A stretch of 64,000 nucleotides of DNA, taken from positions 110,349,501 to 110,413,500 of the forward strand of contig CM059585.1 in the NCBI GenBank assembly GCA_030407085.1. The letters are read 5' to 3'. A model generated the notes under the pieces. The model was not told where the DNA came from, did not search any database, and saw only the letters and a program-made list of their open reading frames with translations. Of this stretch, positions 32,563-43,986 are shown piece after piece. Position 1 is the first letter of the stretch; the number at the start of each line of letters is the position of its first letter. This DNA is from Trichopria drosophilae. Lineage: Eukaryota; Arthropoda; Insecta; Hymenoptera; Diapriidae. Position numbers and translations under genes: made by a program.

Positions 32563-33283
32563 CTATTATATATTCACATATTTTACAATATTTGAAGGTA
32601 ATCTTATTTAGCACCTGTTTAGATGCAGTCATCATTAACGCTACATCACGACCCATATATTTTTTTACAATATTAATGCATGTCCGCCGAATATTGTCTT
32701 TTGATATTAAAGAAAATAAAGACGCCTTCTGTAAAATAAAGTATAACAAATTATAAATTACACTGAAAAGAGTAGGAACAGGGATTTATTGAATTATGTC
32801 GAAAACTAACTTACAAAAGCATCGGCAAAATCCACGTTTACAAATCTATTATTGAATTCTTCAAAATCCTTTGCGGTCATTAAAGGTAGCTGAAGATTGA
32901 ATTCATCGATAAATGATTTTTTGGTGGAAAGTACATTTCTGACATCATTTTCTATCATATTATTTAATAAATTTTGTTTTTCTTTTATTTCTTTAATATC
33001 GCTTGCCAATCTTTTTAGTTCTTCAAGTATTTCGCACGCTAGAAACATAACAATGGAAATGTTGAGTATCGATTATATTTAAATTATCATATTTAATCAT
33101 ACCTATTGCAGATTCCACAACGAGCTTCGCACCCTTAACTTTGGTCTTACTATTTTTACCTTCAAAGTTGAAAAATCATGTATTAAAGAAAAACACATAT
33201 GTAACGGATGAATAAAAGAAATATAAAAGGTATAAAGAATAAATATTCTTACTTGCAACGTAATTAACAATACTGTCGCCCAT
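32563..33283 (-). CDS. DUF4806-like protein gene, four joined exons
   Basis: Exons 33283-33253 (ATG, MGDSIVNYVA), 33159-33103, 33038-32815 and 32728-32563 join in phase through GT-AG introns (donors GTAAGA, GTATGA, GTAAGT, GTAAGA), giving 159 residues so far. The third exon starts with a charged coiled coil (EILEELKRLASDIKEIKEKQ) and continues FNLQLPLMTAKDFEEFNNRF. That matches how DUF4806 domains of insect orphan proteins begin (LP-x-x-T-x-x-x-F/L-E). The fourth gives DNIRRTCINIVKKYMGRDVA and ITFKYCKICEYIIG. It leaves one extra base; an acceptor (TTCGTACAG) at about 32478 would add only FCHFN and a stop, so the 3' end is uncertain. Function unknown; nuclear or cytosolic, with no signal peptide. 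The upstream GC-rich minisatellite abuts the start codon. Confidence 0.55.
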
Positions 33284-33289
33284 GTGTGA

Positions 33290-33680
33290 AATTCATAACG
33301 GCCCAGCCCTGGTCCAGTCCTGGCAACGGCGGTGCCGAGGCTCGGCTGCGACATTGGGCCAACACTGGCATGAGTCTTGGCGCGACACTACGGCCTAGAC
33401 TCGGCAACCGATCTTGGTCCAGTAATGGATGCCAGCACTGTCACGACATCGACAGCCAGCACTGGCCCGGCATCGGCAGCCAGTATTGGCGCGGCATTGA
33501 CTGCCGGCAATGGCCCAGTGTCTGCTACGACACTACGGCCTAGACTCGGCAACCGGCATTGGACCATTAGTGGCTGCCAGCACTGTCACAGGATCGACAT
33601 CCAGCACTGGCCCGGCATCAAAGCCAGTATTGGCGCGGCGTTGATTGTCGGCGATGGCACAGAGCCTGTTGCAGCTAAAT
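33290..33680. repeat. GC-rich minisatellite with ~146-bp higher-order unit
   Basis: CACTACGGCCTAGACTCGGC recurs at about 33385 and 33531, each followed by GCCAGCACTG, CCAGCACTGGCCCGGCATC and CCAGTATTGGCGCGGC. Short GCCAG/CTGGC words fill the block. Open frames are by-products of the repeat. Confidence 0.75.
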
Positions 33681-34089
33681 TTTACAGGCATTATTGTCTT
33701 TGCAACGTCGCAGCAGCAGCACGATAAAAAAAGAAAAACAAACGTTGAAACGAATTTATTGTTATTGGAAGAAACCTTGAAGATGTATATAACATCGATG
33801 GATATATGCATATATCCCTGCTTATTGACGAGTCTTTTGATGTTGTAAGCCCCTGGGCGGGGCCAAATTTGGAACTCCAACGAGTTATTAGTAAGTTCGT
33901 AAAACGTCGTACTAGTTCCATCGTATTCCTGTAAATAAAAATATTAATTTCTAATTCGTCGTTTATGACGACGAGTTAGTTCTTAGTCGGAGGGAAAGTC
34001 CCCCCGACACCATAAAAGGTAAAAGTGCACTGAAAAACCATAGACACTATATTCGTATGGGCCTGTCGGAACATTAAACGTATGGAAGG

Positions 34090-34979
34090 TAGCGCCACGA
34101 TAATCGCAGCGCCGCTCTACGGGAAACGCCCGAAGTCCATACGGAATTCATCCCTTCTCCGTCATATGAAATTCGTCCCTTCTCCGTCATATGAAATTCG
34201 TCCCAGCTACATACTATTTTTGTGTATAAGGTGAGACGAGTTTTATAACTCGGTTCACCTCTATCGTTTTCGTGATGAGACGAATTCTTCACGGAGAAAA
34301 CGAGATATACATATATATTAGTACTCGATTAGATACACCAGGTACTGGCGCCTCGTCGTCTTTTCTCATATTAGCTGTAATGCACGCACCAGGTGTGCAG
34401 GGTCGCCTATTACGAGGTCCAGGTGTCGCGCGCCGTAGTTTTTCATCATATTAGCTGAAGCACGTGCACTAGGTGTTCGACGTCGCCGTCCTCGAGGTCG
34501 ACCTTGAAGGTCAAACCTGTTTGTCCTCAGAATCAGTTTTAAGGTCATTCTAAGGCCAAGTGCATTTGACCTTGAAATGACCTTCAAGGTCGACCTCGAG
34601 GACGGCAACGTCGAACACCTAGTGCATGTGCTTTAGCTAATATGATGAAAAACTACGGCGCGCGACACCTGGACCTCGTAATCGGCGATCCTGCACACCT
34701 GGTGCGTGCATTTCAGCTAATATGAGAAAAGACGAGGCGTCAGTACCTGGTGTATCTAATCGAGTACTAATATATGTGTATGTCTCGTTTTCTCCGTGTA
34801 GAAATCTTCGTCTCATCACGGAAAAACGATAGAGGTGAACCGAGTTATAAAATTCGTCTTATACACAAAAATAGTATGTAGCTGGGACGAATTTCATATG
34901 ACGGAGAAGGGATGAATTCCGTATGGACTTCGGGCGTTTCCTTTCCCGTAGAGCGGCGCTGCGATTATCGTGGCGCTAG
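34090..34979. mobile_element. 890-bp palindromic element, GC-richer
   Basis: The outer ends TAGCGCCACGATAATCGCAG face each other with arms of ~430 bp. The centre at 34490-34600 holds inverted GACCTTGAAGGTCA-like words. Frames inside are mirror artefacts. Confidence 0.8.
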
Positions 34980-35049
34980 CGTAACCATAGTGTAAACGCC
35001 GCGTTCGGATATTTCCCTCCGTGATAGCAGGAGTGCGCCCCGGCAGCAC

Positions 35050-35110
35050 GAGTGCGTAAAATCGTATTTTACGCACCAAAAACGATGCGTAAAATCAAAT
35101 TTTACGCATA
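35050..35110. repeat. Short inverted TGCGTAAAAT repeats
   Basis: TGCGTAAAATCGTATTTTACGCA and a second similar hairpin stand here; comparable GCGTAAAATCG/TTTTACGCAC words recur at 54735-54845. Confidence 0.6.
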
Positions 35111-35117
35111 CGTTTGT

Positions 35118-36388
35118 CAAAAAATAACAAATAAATAATTTAAAAACTACATCTTGACTTTATTCCATTACAATAATCAACGATATAAGAATTTAGATCC
35201 AATTCCTTTTTTCGATGGAAGTTATATCAACGATATAAGAATTTAAGTCAGCTAATTCCTCTTTTCGATGGTAGTTTTATCATTTATATAATATAAGAAA
35301 ATACAATTTAGGCTGCAAATTGTGATAAAGATATGTTATTAATTACATTTTGCACTCTTTAAAAGTAATATTATTAGTTTGGTACTCATCGGGTGCTTCT
35401 TTTCAAGAAAAAATGTATTTTTTGTTTCTTTGAAAGTCCACTCGGAGCCCAATTTCACCAGTGTTTTGTATTAACTTTTTCACTACCTTAAAAATAACGA
35501 ATTGATATCAAACTACTTGGAATAGTTTCAGAAGAGTAAAATCTACCAAGTTTCATGGTTGTATTAGAATTTTTAGCACACTTTCCATTTTTATGTGCTT
35601 TAACCAAATCTGACAAAAACAGTTGCTTGGTATGCAATAAAAATTGGAATTATGCTAAAAATTCTAATATAAACATAAAACTTGGTAGATTTTGCTCTTC
35701 TGGAACAATTACAAGTAGTTTGGTATCAATGAGTTCCTTTTCAGTCAATGAAAAAGTTAATACAAAGTGCATTTTTTTGGTTCTTTGTGAAAAGTCCACT
35801 CGCAGTCGTATTTCATCGAAATGTTGTATTAACTTTTTCACTGACTTGAAAGCAACTCATTGATATCAAATTATTTGTAATAGTCTCAGAAGAGCAAAAT
35901 ATACAAAATTGCATGATCATATTAGAATTTTTAGAACACATTCAATTTTTATTGCACACCAAGCAACTGTTTTTCATCAGGTTTGGTTAAAACACATAAA
36001 AATGGAAATTGTGCTAAAAATTCTAATAGAACCATGAAACTTGTAGATTTTACTCTTCTGAAACTATTCAAAGTAATTTGAAAGCAATTAGTTACTTTTA
36101 AGGTAGTGAAATAGTTAATACAAAACACTGGTGAAATTGGGCTCCGAGTGGACTTTCGACGAAGAAACTAAAAATGCATTTTTTCTTGATAAGAAGCAAC
36201 CGATGATTACCAAACTAATAATATTACTTTTAAAGCGTGCAAAATGTAACTAATAACTTATCTTTATCACAATTTGCAGTCTAAATTGTATTTTCTTATA
36301 TCAATGATGAAACTCCCATCGAAAAGAGGAATTAGCTGACTTAAATTCTTATATCGTTGATATAACTTCCATCGAAAAAAGAAATTGT
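35118..36388. mobile_element. Nested palindromic element, copy 2
   Basis: Same sequence order as 3702-5000 (for example ATTTAAAAACTACATCTTGA at the left, then TCGGAGCCCAATTTCACCAG internally). It is shorter on the right, where the extra 47-bp sub-repeats of copy 1 are absent. The flanks differ from those of copy 1. Confidence 0.8.
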
Positions 36389-36914
36389 TTGAAGAAGTTG
36401 TTTGCCGAACTGTTCAGACGTTCGTTCCTTTACGCCGTTCAAACCTTGGCCAAATAAATACAACGAAGACGACTCTGTACATTTTCGTACATTAGTAATC
36501 CATCTATTCCGCTGAAGACCGAGGGCATAACTCTCAATTTCTACATCAGGAAACATTGCAGTACACTCAACATTTCAAATAGAAACAACTTCAGATTCCA
36601 ATTGACCGCCATTTGCACACACGTGGAAAACATGTGCTCGGCTTAGCATTCAAGATCCAAATTGGGGAAAATCAAACAGATTTAAAGTGCCTTCTCAGAT
36701 TATCGTATTCCAACCTTTGTGCAACAAATAAATCAGGTGAGCTCGAGAGAAATTTGCACGTCCAAAATTTTTAATAAAAGTGATTCATAATTTTACAGTT
36801 TTTAATTAAATGACTGTTTAAGGGATTTATTAAAGGGGACACGAAAAGACGATTGATTTCTATATATAAAATAAGAACGATTTTGACCTTGATTTTGATT
36901 TTTGGCTACTTTTA

Positions 36915-38117
36915 TTGGGATATTACTACGCTTACATTATGATAAATGAGAGCAAATTAAGAGTCAATAATGTCTTACCGTTAGACAACTCTCCAAAAAT
37001 GGACATGGATAATAATAAGGAAAGTCCTAGTTTTAATTTTCAAAACGATCTCAAAATAAAAACTCAAAATAAGTCGTTGATCAAATATAAATCACCATCT
37101 CAAAGCCCCTTTATTGTTCATCTTCAAACGGATGATGAAAATGCAAAAATCTTAAATAAAAATGCATGCGCTTTCGCAAGAAATTTGTCCTCGCTTGGAA
37201 TTAATTTTGATCGGCTCAAAAAAATTAACCCATACAAAATCCAGCTATCATTTACAACAATGAGTCAAGCTAACCAACTATTAGAAAATCATACAATCCT
37301 CCCTACAAGCTGGTATTCTTACATACCTTCTTTTAAATTAAGTCGAAACGGAGTCATTTATGGGTTCGATGAAACTCTTTCTATCGACCAGATCATGGAA
37401 GGTGTGGAAGAACAATACCGCAATAAGATCAAACTTGAACGCATCATCAAAATTAACAGTAAAGGGGAATTGACACCTACAAGAAGCATTACAATTTCTT
37501 CTGAGGGAAACCTTCTCCCTAGTCAGATAGCAATTTGGAAGGAACTTCACCCTATAAAACTTTACATTTTTCCCGTAACTCAGTGCCTGAAATGTTGGGG
37601 TTTTGGACACAGTTTAGCGAATTGTAAATCTTCTATTTTCATATGCTCTCTTTGTAGTAAGGAATTAACATCTAATCATAAGTGTGACTCGCATGCTAAA
37701 GCATGCGTAAATTGTACTAAAAAACAATTTTCTAACAAACATGCGTCAAATGACAAAATGAATTGTCACTCTTACTTAGAGCAATCCAAAATTAAAAAAA
37801 TAATGGCAGAACGGAATATGACATTCCAAGAAGCACATGAGACATTCATAAATTCAAATTTCAAGCAAATACTATCTTTAAATGAAGGTAAACAACTAAT
37901 TAAAAGGAAACGTACACCAGAACAAGAACTTTTGAATCCTACTGGTTCCTTTAGTTATTCTATTAATAGCTCGAGCGAGGAAAGGACTCTGACACCAACT
38001 ATAAACAACATTATCGAAAACAAATCTGACTTAATTAATTTTATGGCTCAATTGATTGAAAATAACAACAAAACTCAAATCTTATTATCTAGTATTTTTG
38101 AATCTATAACCAAATAA
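36915..38117 (+). CDS. LINE ORF1, gag-like nucleic-acid-binding protein
   Basis: A frame of 400 codons; the true start may be the Met at residue 9 or a later one, since the first residues are hydrophobic and atypical. The middle third resembles the RRM-like part of insect gag-like ORF1 proteins. From residue 224 comes a classical knuckle CLKCWGFGHSLANC (C-x2-C-x4-H-x4-C), followed by two further Cys/His clusters (about 242-256 and 262-283). The C-terminus is Ser/Thr/Asn-rich. The product coats element RNA and guides it to the nucleus. The frame is intact. Confidence 0.75.
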   Translation: MGYYYAYIMINESKLRVNNVLPLDNSPKMDMDNNKESPSFNFQNDLKIKTQNKSLIKYKSPSQSPFIVHLQTDDENAKILNKNACAFARNLSSLGINFDRLKKINPYKIQLSFTTMSQANQLLENHTILPTSWYSYIPSFKLSRNGVIYGFDETLSIDQIMEGVEEQYRNKIKLERIIKINSKGELTPTRSITISSEGNLLPSQIAIWKELHPIKLYIFPVTQCLKCWGFGHSLANCKSSIFICSLCSKELTSNHKCDSHAKACVNCTKKQFSNKHASNDKMNCHSYLEQSKIKKIMAERNMTFQEAHETFINSNFKQILSLNEGKQLIKRKRTPEQELLNPTGSFSYSINSSSEERTLTPTINNIIENKSDLINFMAQLIENNNKTQILLSSIFESITK

Positions 38118-38525
38118 ACTTATATTTGGATAAAAATTGTTGTTAATTCAATCAAGTACACTTATCTAAATTATTAATTTTGTTTTAATATTAAATTTTT
38201 ATTTTTGGAAAATATCTAATTAATTAATAAATTGAATTGCTAATATAACTGATTGAAATTAATAACAAAAATTTAAAACTACAACTGACCAAAATTTTTT
38301 AAATTCACCTCTAAGTAATTTAATTCAAATTTTGGACTTTTTAATATATTTATCTAAATTGTTATTTCATTTTAATCTTATAGTTGGTAAATTAATTAAT
38401 TTATTAAACTATCTTTTTAAATTAATATATTATTACTTATAATACTTAAAGTGTAATTTGGTCAATTTTATCTTATAAATTAAAATATCACTATATTATT
38501 TATTTATATACTTTTTTTATTATTA

Positions 38526-39987
38526 ATGTTTAAACTCAAAATTTTACAATGGAATGCCAGAGGCATTTCCAATAAACTCGAGCTACGAAAAGAATTTGTT
38601 AATTACGATATTATTTGCGTCCAAGAAACATGGCTAACTAAAGAAAAACAATTTAAATTAGGTAATTATAGGATAATTAGATTTGATCGTGACGAATCAT
38701 TGGGAAAGAGCCTATCACTGGGCCTCCTGGTGGCCATTAACCCTAATTTGAGTTATAAACTTGTCCGCCGATTTAACAAATTGTGGGGGCTTGGAGATTC
38801 TGATTTTTCAAATCATTACCGATAACGATATAATCACCATCTCGAACCTTTACAGACATCCGAACTCAACACAGTATGATTCTGACTGGACTAGTGCTCT
38901 TTCGGATCACGACTCCGGTGGTATCATCTGTGGGGACTTTAACGCTCACCACAGGGCTTGGAGCACGGGTTCCCCAAATTCAGCTGGAAGACTCCTTTAC
39001 AAGACACGAAATAAAACAGACCTAATTGTCCTTAATTATCCTAGTCAACATACAAAATTACCCAATACTGCTGCAGAAAAACTAGGCTCACCCGATATCT
39101 CACTAATTTCTCCGGATCTCTACCATAAAACATCATGGTCAGTAAACAAAAATTCCATGAATAGCGATCACTTCCCCATAGAAATCTCGTTAGCAGGTAA
39201 CTTTCTTAAAGCAGTCAAAGTTAGACCTAGCTTAAACACATGTAATGTAGATTGGAATTCTTTTAGACAATTTATAAAAAATAAAACATCCAATCTCAAT
39301 ATCAATGAAGCCACGCATCTTAAATGTTATGATAAATTAATTCAAAATATTATTCGATCATTGCTAAAATCTGGAGCCTTTAAATTTAAAACCAAAAGAA
39401 AAAATAATAGCTCTTACAAATATTGGTGGAGCGACAAATGCAATGAAGCTATTTCTGCTAAGAATCAAGCTTTAAAAAAACTAAGAAAAGACATTTCTCC
39501 TCAGAACGTTGAAAATCTTAAAAAAGTTTCTTATGAAACTAAAAAAATTCTTAACCTAGAAAAAAAAGAAGGGTTTGCTAAGTTCTGTAATAGCATTAAT
39601 AGAGAAATGAATACCAATCAGGTATGGAAAATTATTTCGTCATTTAAAGCTTCTTCTATCAACGTTGGCTCCAAAGATTGTAATACTTTAGATGATCCAT
39701 TAATTCTAAATTCTACTCAAAAACTTAAGTCTTCTCCTAATATTTTTATTTCCGAACCTTCAATTCCAATTATAACTTCCCACCGATTAGATACTCCATT
39801 TTATTTACATGAACTAAAAACTATTATAAAATTTCTTAAAACTAATTCTTCCCCTGGAAGAGATTTAATCTCTAATAACATTCTTCAAAATTTACCCGAT
39901 GAGGTAGTTTTACAAATTCTTAAAATATTTAATTTCTGCTTTCTGAACTCGTCTTACCCTAAATCTTGGAATGACTTTGATATAACC
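38526..39987 (+). pseudogene. LINE ORF2, endonuclease half, one frameshift
   Basis: It starts MFKLKILQWNARGI (APE-type endonuclease motif), then CVQETW. The frame breaks in a G-run at about 38785-38789 and resumes in the +1 frame as LEILIFQ. Further motifs follow: NLYRHPN, GDFNAHH, GSPDISLISP and SDHFPI, all endonuclease landmarks. The RT domain begins (SSPGRDLISNNIL) before the coding sequence is split at 39988 by the solo LTR. The frameshift may be real decay or a homopolymer error. Confidence 0.8.
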
Positions 39988-41407
39988 TGTGATGTGGTAT
40001 ATTAGATACCCTGTAATCGTAGCTTCTATCTCTTTCATCGGGTCTCGCGTAACACCTAGCAAGTCGAGAATCGACGAGGAAGAGCGCTAGCTTCGGATTA
40101 GTATGGAAGTATGAATGGGAAATTATGCTGAATGTTGTGTGCGAAGTGGTGCAAGTGTCGACCGTCGGTAAGGTAGTCATCTGTGGTACGGTTCTTCAGG
40201 ATCTGGAGGACATCTAGAACATCGGGGTAAGACGAACGGCTGTTGGTTACGGTATCTCGCCCGTTAGGGCACCGTCGTGTTTTAACATCTCGACGACTTT
40301 CAACTGCAATGGAGTCTCGGTATCTACAACCATCGGTCCCGCGTTCGCCGTCTTGGGAACGCTAACAGCTCGACAAGTTAACAGTCTCGTTGTCGCTTCG
40401 TCTCGTCCGTCCGGACGAGAGAAAAGGATGAAATCCGATTGGACGACGCCGATCAAGTTACTTCGCCGCAAGTTTCGTCGACGATTGCCACGGCTAACCG
40501 GCCTCGCCGCCGCCGTCGCCGTCGCCGTTTCGCCAACGCCTCTTGCTTCTACCCCTTCTTCTTCATCCCCGACAACGACTTCGCTTCCGCGGCACTACCG
40601 GCCATTCTCGTTTCGGTGCTAGGCGATATCACGTCGCGCTCAATCACAATCGGTACTTTTTGGGAAACTATCTTTCGCGAGATCTTCGGTCGCGTATTCC
40701 GGTGGGTACGAAGTCGTCCCGTACCATCGCGTAAGTGCGACGAGGCAGGCGATACCGCTGAACCTTGGGTTTTTTGGGATTTCGGATTACGAGCGGCTAG
40801 TGTTTCGCCGCGGTAAGAAGTTCGGTTCCGGGAAGCTCGCCTCGTGCGCCCGGGTTCTCGTTCGTGTGTGTGAGTGTGGATGAGTGAGTGGCGGTCCCAG
40901 GATTTGCGACGTCGCCAGGACTGGAGCCTCTTCCTCGTCCCTCATCGTCGCGGCCCTCGAGACGAAGGCTACTGTACTGTAAGTACTTTGTGAGGCACTC
41001 GTCCGCGAGTCTAAGATATATACGCCGCGTCTCTTATGTTCGTTCTTTCTACCTTACATTTCGTTCCGGTTCTTATAAGTTCATTATTCACTTTTTACTA
41101 TTTTTTGCATAACTTCGGTACCTGCGTCAACGGTACCGCATTGTAACCGATTCTTAGATTAATTAAAGATTTCCTTTTGTAATCATCGTGTTCAGCTTAT
41201 TTCTATGAGTTAAACTTTGTTCCTTCCCCGACCTCACGTCTCTCCGAGTTTGAGTTGGTCGCGAGCAATTGGGCTATTCGTTTGTTTTTGGCAATTCGGC
41301 ACTTTGGGAATTAGGTTTTGCCGTTTAAGAACGGCTGGCGCCCTGTAAAAGTAAGTATTTGGCATTTCGAAACTCCATACGTGACCTCGGAAAAATCACG
41401 CGTCACA
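39988..41407 (+). mobile_element. 1420-bp solo LTR inserted in the LINE ORF2
   Basis: The ends are TGTGATG and CGTCACA (inverted TGTGA/TCACA), with a 4-bp target duplication AACC at 39984-39987 and 41408-41411. Removing the insertion and one AACC restores the RT reading frame exactly (DFDIT followed by LIPKPNKGYRPIAL). The interior is CpG-rich, unlike the LINE, with a TATATA at 41017. There is no pol content, so it is a solo LTR left by recombination. Orientation is inferred from the TATA position. Frames of 75-125 codons inside (40353-40816) show no domain. Confidence 0.85.
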
Positions 41408-43718
41408 AACCTTAATTCCGAAACCAAATAAGGGTTACCGACCAATTGCACTAGCTTCCAATCTTTGCAAAATATTTGAAACCTTAATAAAAATCAGACT
41501 TGAATGGTATCTGGAACAAAGCCTTGTAATTCCCAAATCACAGTACGGTTTTAGAAAGCAGAAATCTACATCTGATAGTACTACAATTTTTGCAACTGAC
41601 ATATACTCGAATTTCTGTAAAAACACGGTTGTGGGGGCCCTTTGTGTGGACATACAAGGCGCTTTCGATAACATAGTACCAAATATTTTAGTTAATGATT
41701 TAATCAATTTAAAAATCTCGTCGAACATTATTCATTTTATAAAATTTTTGATTTCCAAACGTAATATAAACATATATACTGAAGGTAAATTCATAGAATC
41801 CTTTATCTCCAACAAAGGGTTCCCACAGGGCTCTGTACTGAGTCCAGTGCTGTTTAATGTTTATGTTAGAGATCTGGAGAAAAATATCGGAGATGAATCC
41901 AAAAATCTCCAATTTGCAGATGACTGTGTGCTTTTCTTCCCCCACTCCTCTGTGGATAAATGTAAAGATACTTTGATTGACGCCTTTCATAAACTAAACG
42001 ATTGGCTAACGAAATATAGAGGTCTCTCTATAGAAACATCCAAGACAAATTTTATAATCTTTTCGAGAAGAAGGAATCTCCCTAAAGAAATTACTATTAC
42101 GCTTAATAACACCCCCATTATGTCTGCTAAGTCAATTAAATTTTTGGGTATCACATTTGATACCAAATTAACTTGGAAACCCCACATTGAAGATAACTCT
42201 AGCAAAGCTAAAAAAGCCCTTAATATTTTAAAATCCCTTAGCTCATTTAAGTGGGGCGCACATCCAATACATTTACTCAATGTACATAAAGGATTAATCG
42301 AACCAATTCTTACTTGGGGATCACAATGTTTCGCCAATTCTTCAAAATCACACATTAAAAAATTACAGGTGATACATTCGTCCTCACTACGTATATGCTT
42401 AGGTCTTCTTAGAACTACTCCTACCAACGTACTCCATTGGCTCTCTAATATCCCTCCTATTTTCGTTAAAATTAATAAACTTAATGTAGACTATCTTTTC
42501 AATAAATCGCAAGAAACCCAATCTATCCTACTTAATAAACTAAAGTTCCTGGATGAAATCACAGCCGCCAACAAAAACAAATTCAAAAGAACCTTAAATA
42601 ATCTTCTTCCTTTATATAAAAATAACTTTTCATATCTTCAACTTTCTCATAAATCTCAAATTCCCTTACCAATAGATTTCCCTTTTCAAATTCAATTTTC
42701 AAGTTCTAACATCAATTTCAATTTAGGATCAGAATGTAAATTACATAAAATACCTCGCATAACTTTTTCCTTAAAGCTAGTTCAGAATTTTCCTAATTTC
42801 AACTATAGTTATACGGACGGATCGGTATTTTGGGTTGACAGCTGGATCTCCTCCAGGAATAGTATAGCCTTTTTTCACCAAAATCTAAATTATGTGGAAA
42901 GTCATAGAATTAACGACAATCTATCATGTTTAGAAACTGAACAAACTGCTATTCTTTCATCAATCAAATACGCACTAAAACTCAACCTTCAAAATGTTAC
43001 CATTATTTCAGATAGCAAAAAGGCCTTGACTCAAATTGGAAAACCAATATACAAAAACCCATGCAATCATATAAACTATGAAATAAAATTAAAATTATAC
43101 GGATCTAAAACTAACTTTGTTTTTATTTGGTGCCCAGCTCATTCCGGTATTTCTGGTAACGAGATTGCGGATAAGGCTCTTGAAGCAAAATTAACTCCTA
43201 CATTCAAAATAAAAACCCATTGGACTAACCTCAAAACTATTTCTTTAGACAGTTCCGTCCAAGAAACGTCCAAACTGTTGAATGGTTTAGAAAAAGGCTC
43301 ATACTTCCTACAAGCTAGCAATCTTAATAAAAACAACAAACCATGGTTCTTCAAAGCTCACGACCTTCAACAGAATCAAATAAAAGTTATAAACCAGCTT
43401 AAAACTGGTCATTGGAATTACCCTCTCCATATCTTTAGAACGAATAGAATACAGACTAATAAATGTATTTGTGGTTCCGAACAGGGTGATGCCTACCATA
43501 TTGTCTTTTCGTGTCCCCAATTTACCATCCCTCGATATAACTTAACTGATACTTTAACAAAAGAAAACATTTTACCACCGTACAATATTCAATCCATCTT
43601 GGCAACAGACAATAATAATATCTTTAAATCTTTAGCGAATTTTATCTTACTAGTTTTGGAAGACATGGACATTTTTCTCCGCTCCTTTGCTCTCCCTGAT
43701 TCAAATTCATCTTTATAG
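41408..43718 (+). CDS. LINE ORF2, reverse transcriptase and RNase H half
   Basis: Open from the insertion point to the stop at 43718. RT motifs: LIPKPNKGYRPIAL, QYGFRKQKSTSDS, VDIQGAFDNI (motif A Asp), GFPQGSVLSPVLFNVY (motif B) and FADDCVLF (motif C), then KFLGITFD and an HSSSLRICLGLLRTTP thumb region. RNase H follows: YTDGS, a central LETEQTA Glu, ISDSKKAL and WCPAHSGISGNEIADKAL. A C-terminal Cys/His cluster (CICGSEQGDAYHIVFSC) completes it. No break is seen in this half. Confidence 0.88.
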
Positions 43719-43986
43719 GTAAGGAAAGCGACAATTATGATAACTCACGCGAATCACCCCAATTAAGGAACAAACTACATAAAAGAGAAAAAAAAAATTA
43801 AAGTAGGCAGAATACACCTATACATATACAACCTTTAATGAACAACCCAATATATTACAACGCCATCAAGTGGAACTTTTTGGAATTTACTTACTAATCC
43901 TAGGCCGAAGGACTCCCTAGTCCAGTGCCGTGGTCGTTGTGGAATTCCCCACCACAGTAAAACCACATTGAGAAGAAGAAGAAGAG

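Larger units (their letters stand above)
36389..43986 (+). mobile_element. I-type non-LTR retrotransposon (LINE), interrupted by a solo LTR
   Basis: Order: ~500-bp leader, ORF1 with zinc knuckles, ~400-bp AT-rich spacer, ORF2 with APE endonuclease, reverse transcriptase and RNase H, then a 3' region ending in a short GAAGAAGAA tail near 43986. RNase H plus CCHC ORF1 and a simple-repeat tail point to the I group. The 5' end is taken where the palindromic element stops and is not proven. Confidence 0.75.

Noticed and set aside
33286..33727. Frames of 85-116 codons on both strands
   Set aside because: Products of the GC-rich minisatellite.
34074..35079. Mirror-image frames on both strands
   Set aside because: They arise from the palindromic element; the same peptide appears from both arms.
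36341..36556. 71-codon minus-strand frame beside the palindromic element
   Set aside because: No recognisable motif and it partly overlaps the palindrome arm; most likely LINE leader sequence read backwards.
40353..40816. Arg/Pro-rich frames inside the solo LTR
   Set aside because: CpG-rich LTR sequence with no recognisable domain, in an insert that carries no internal element genes.
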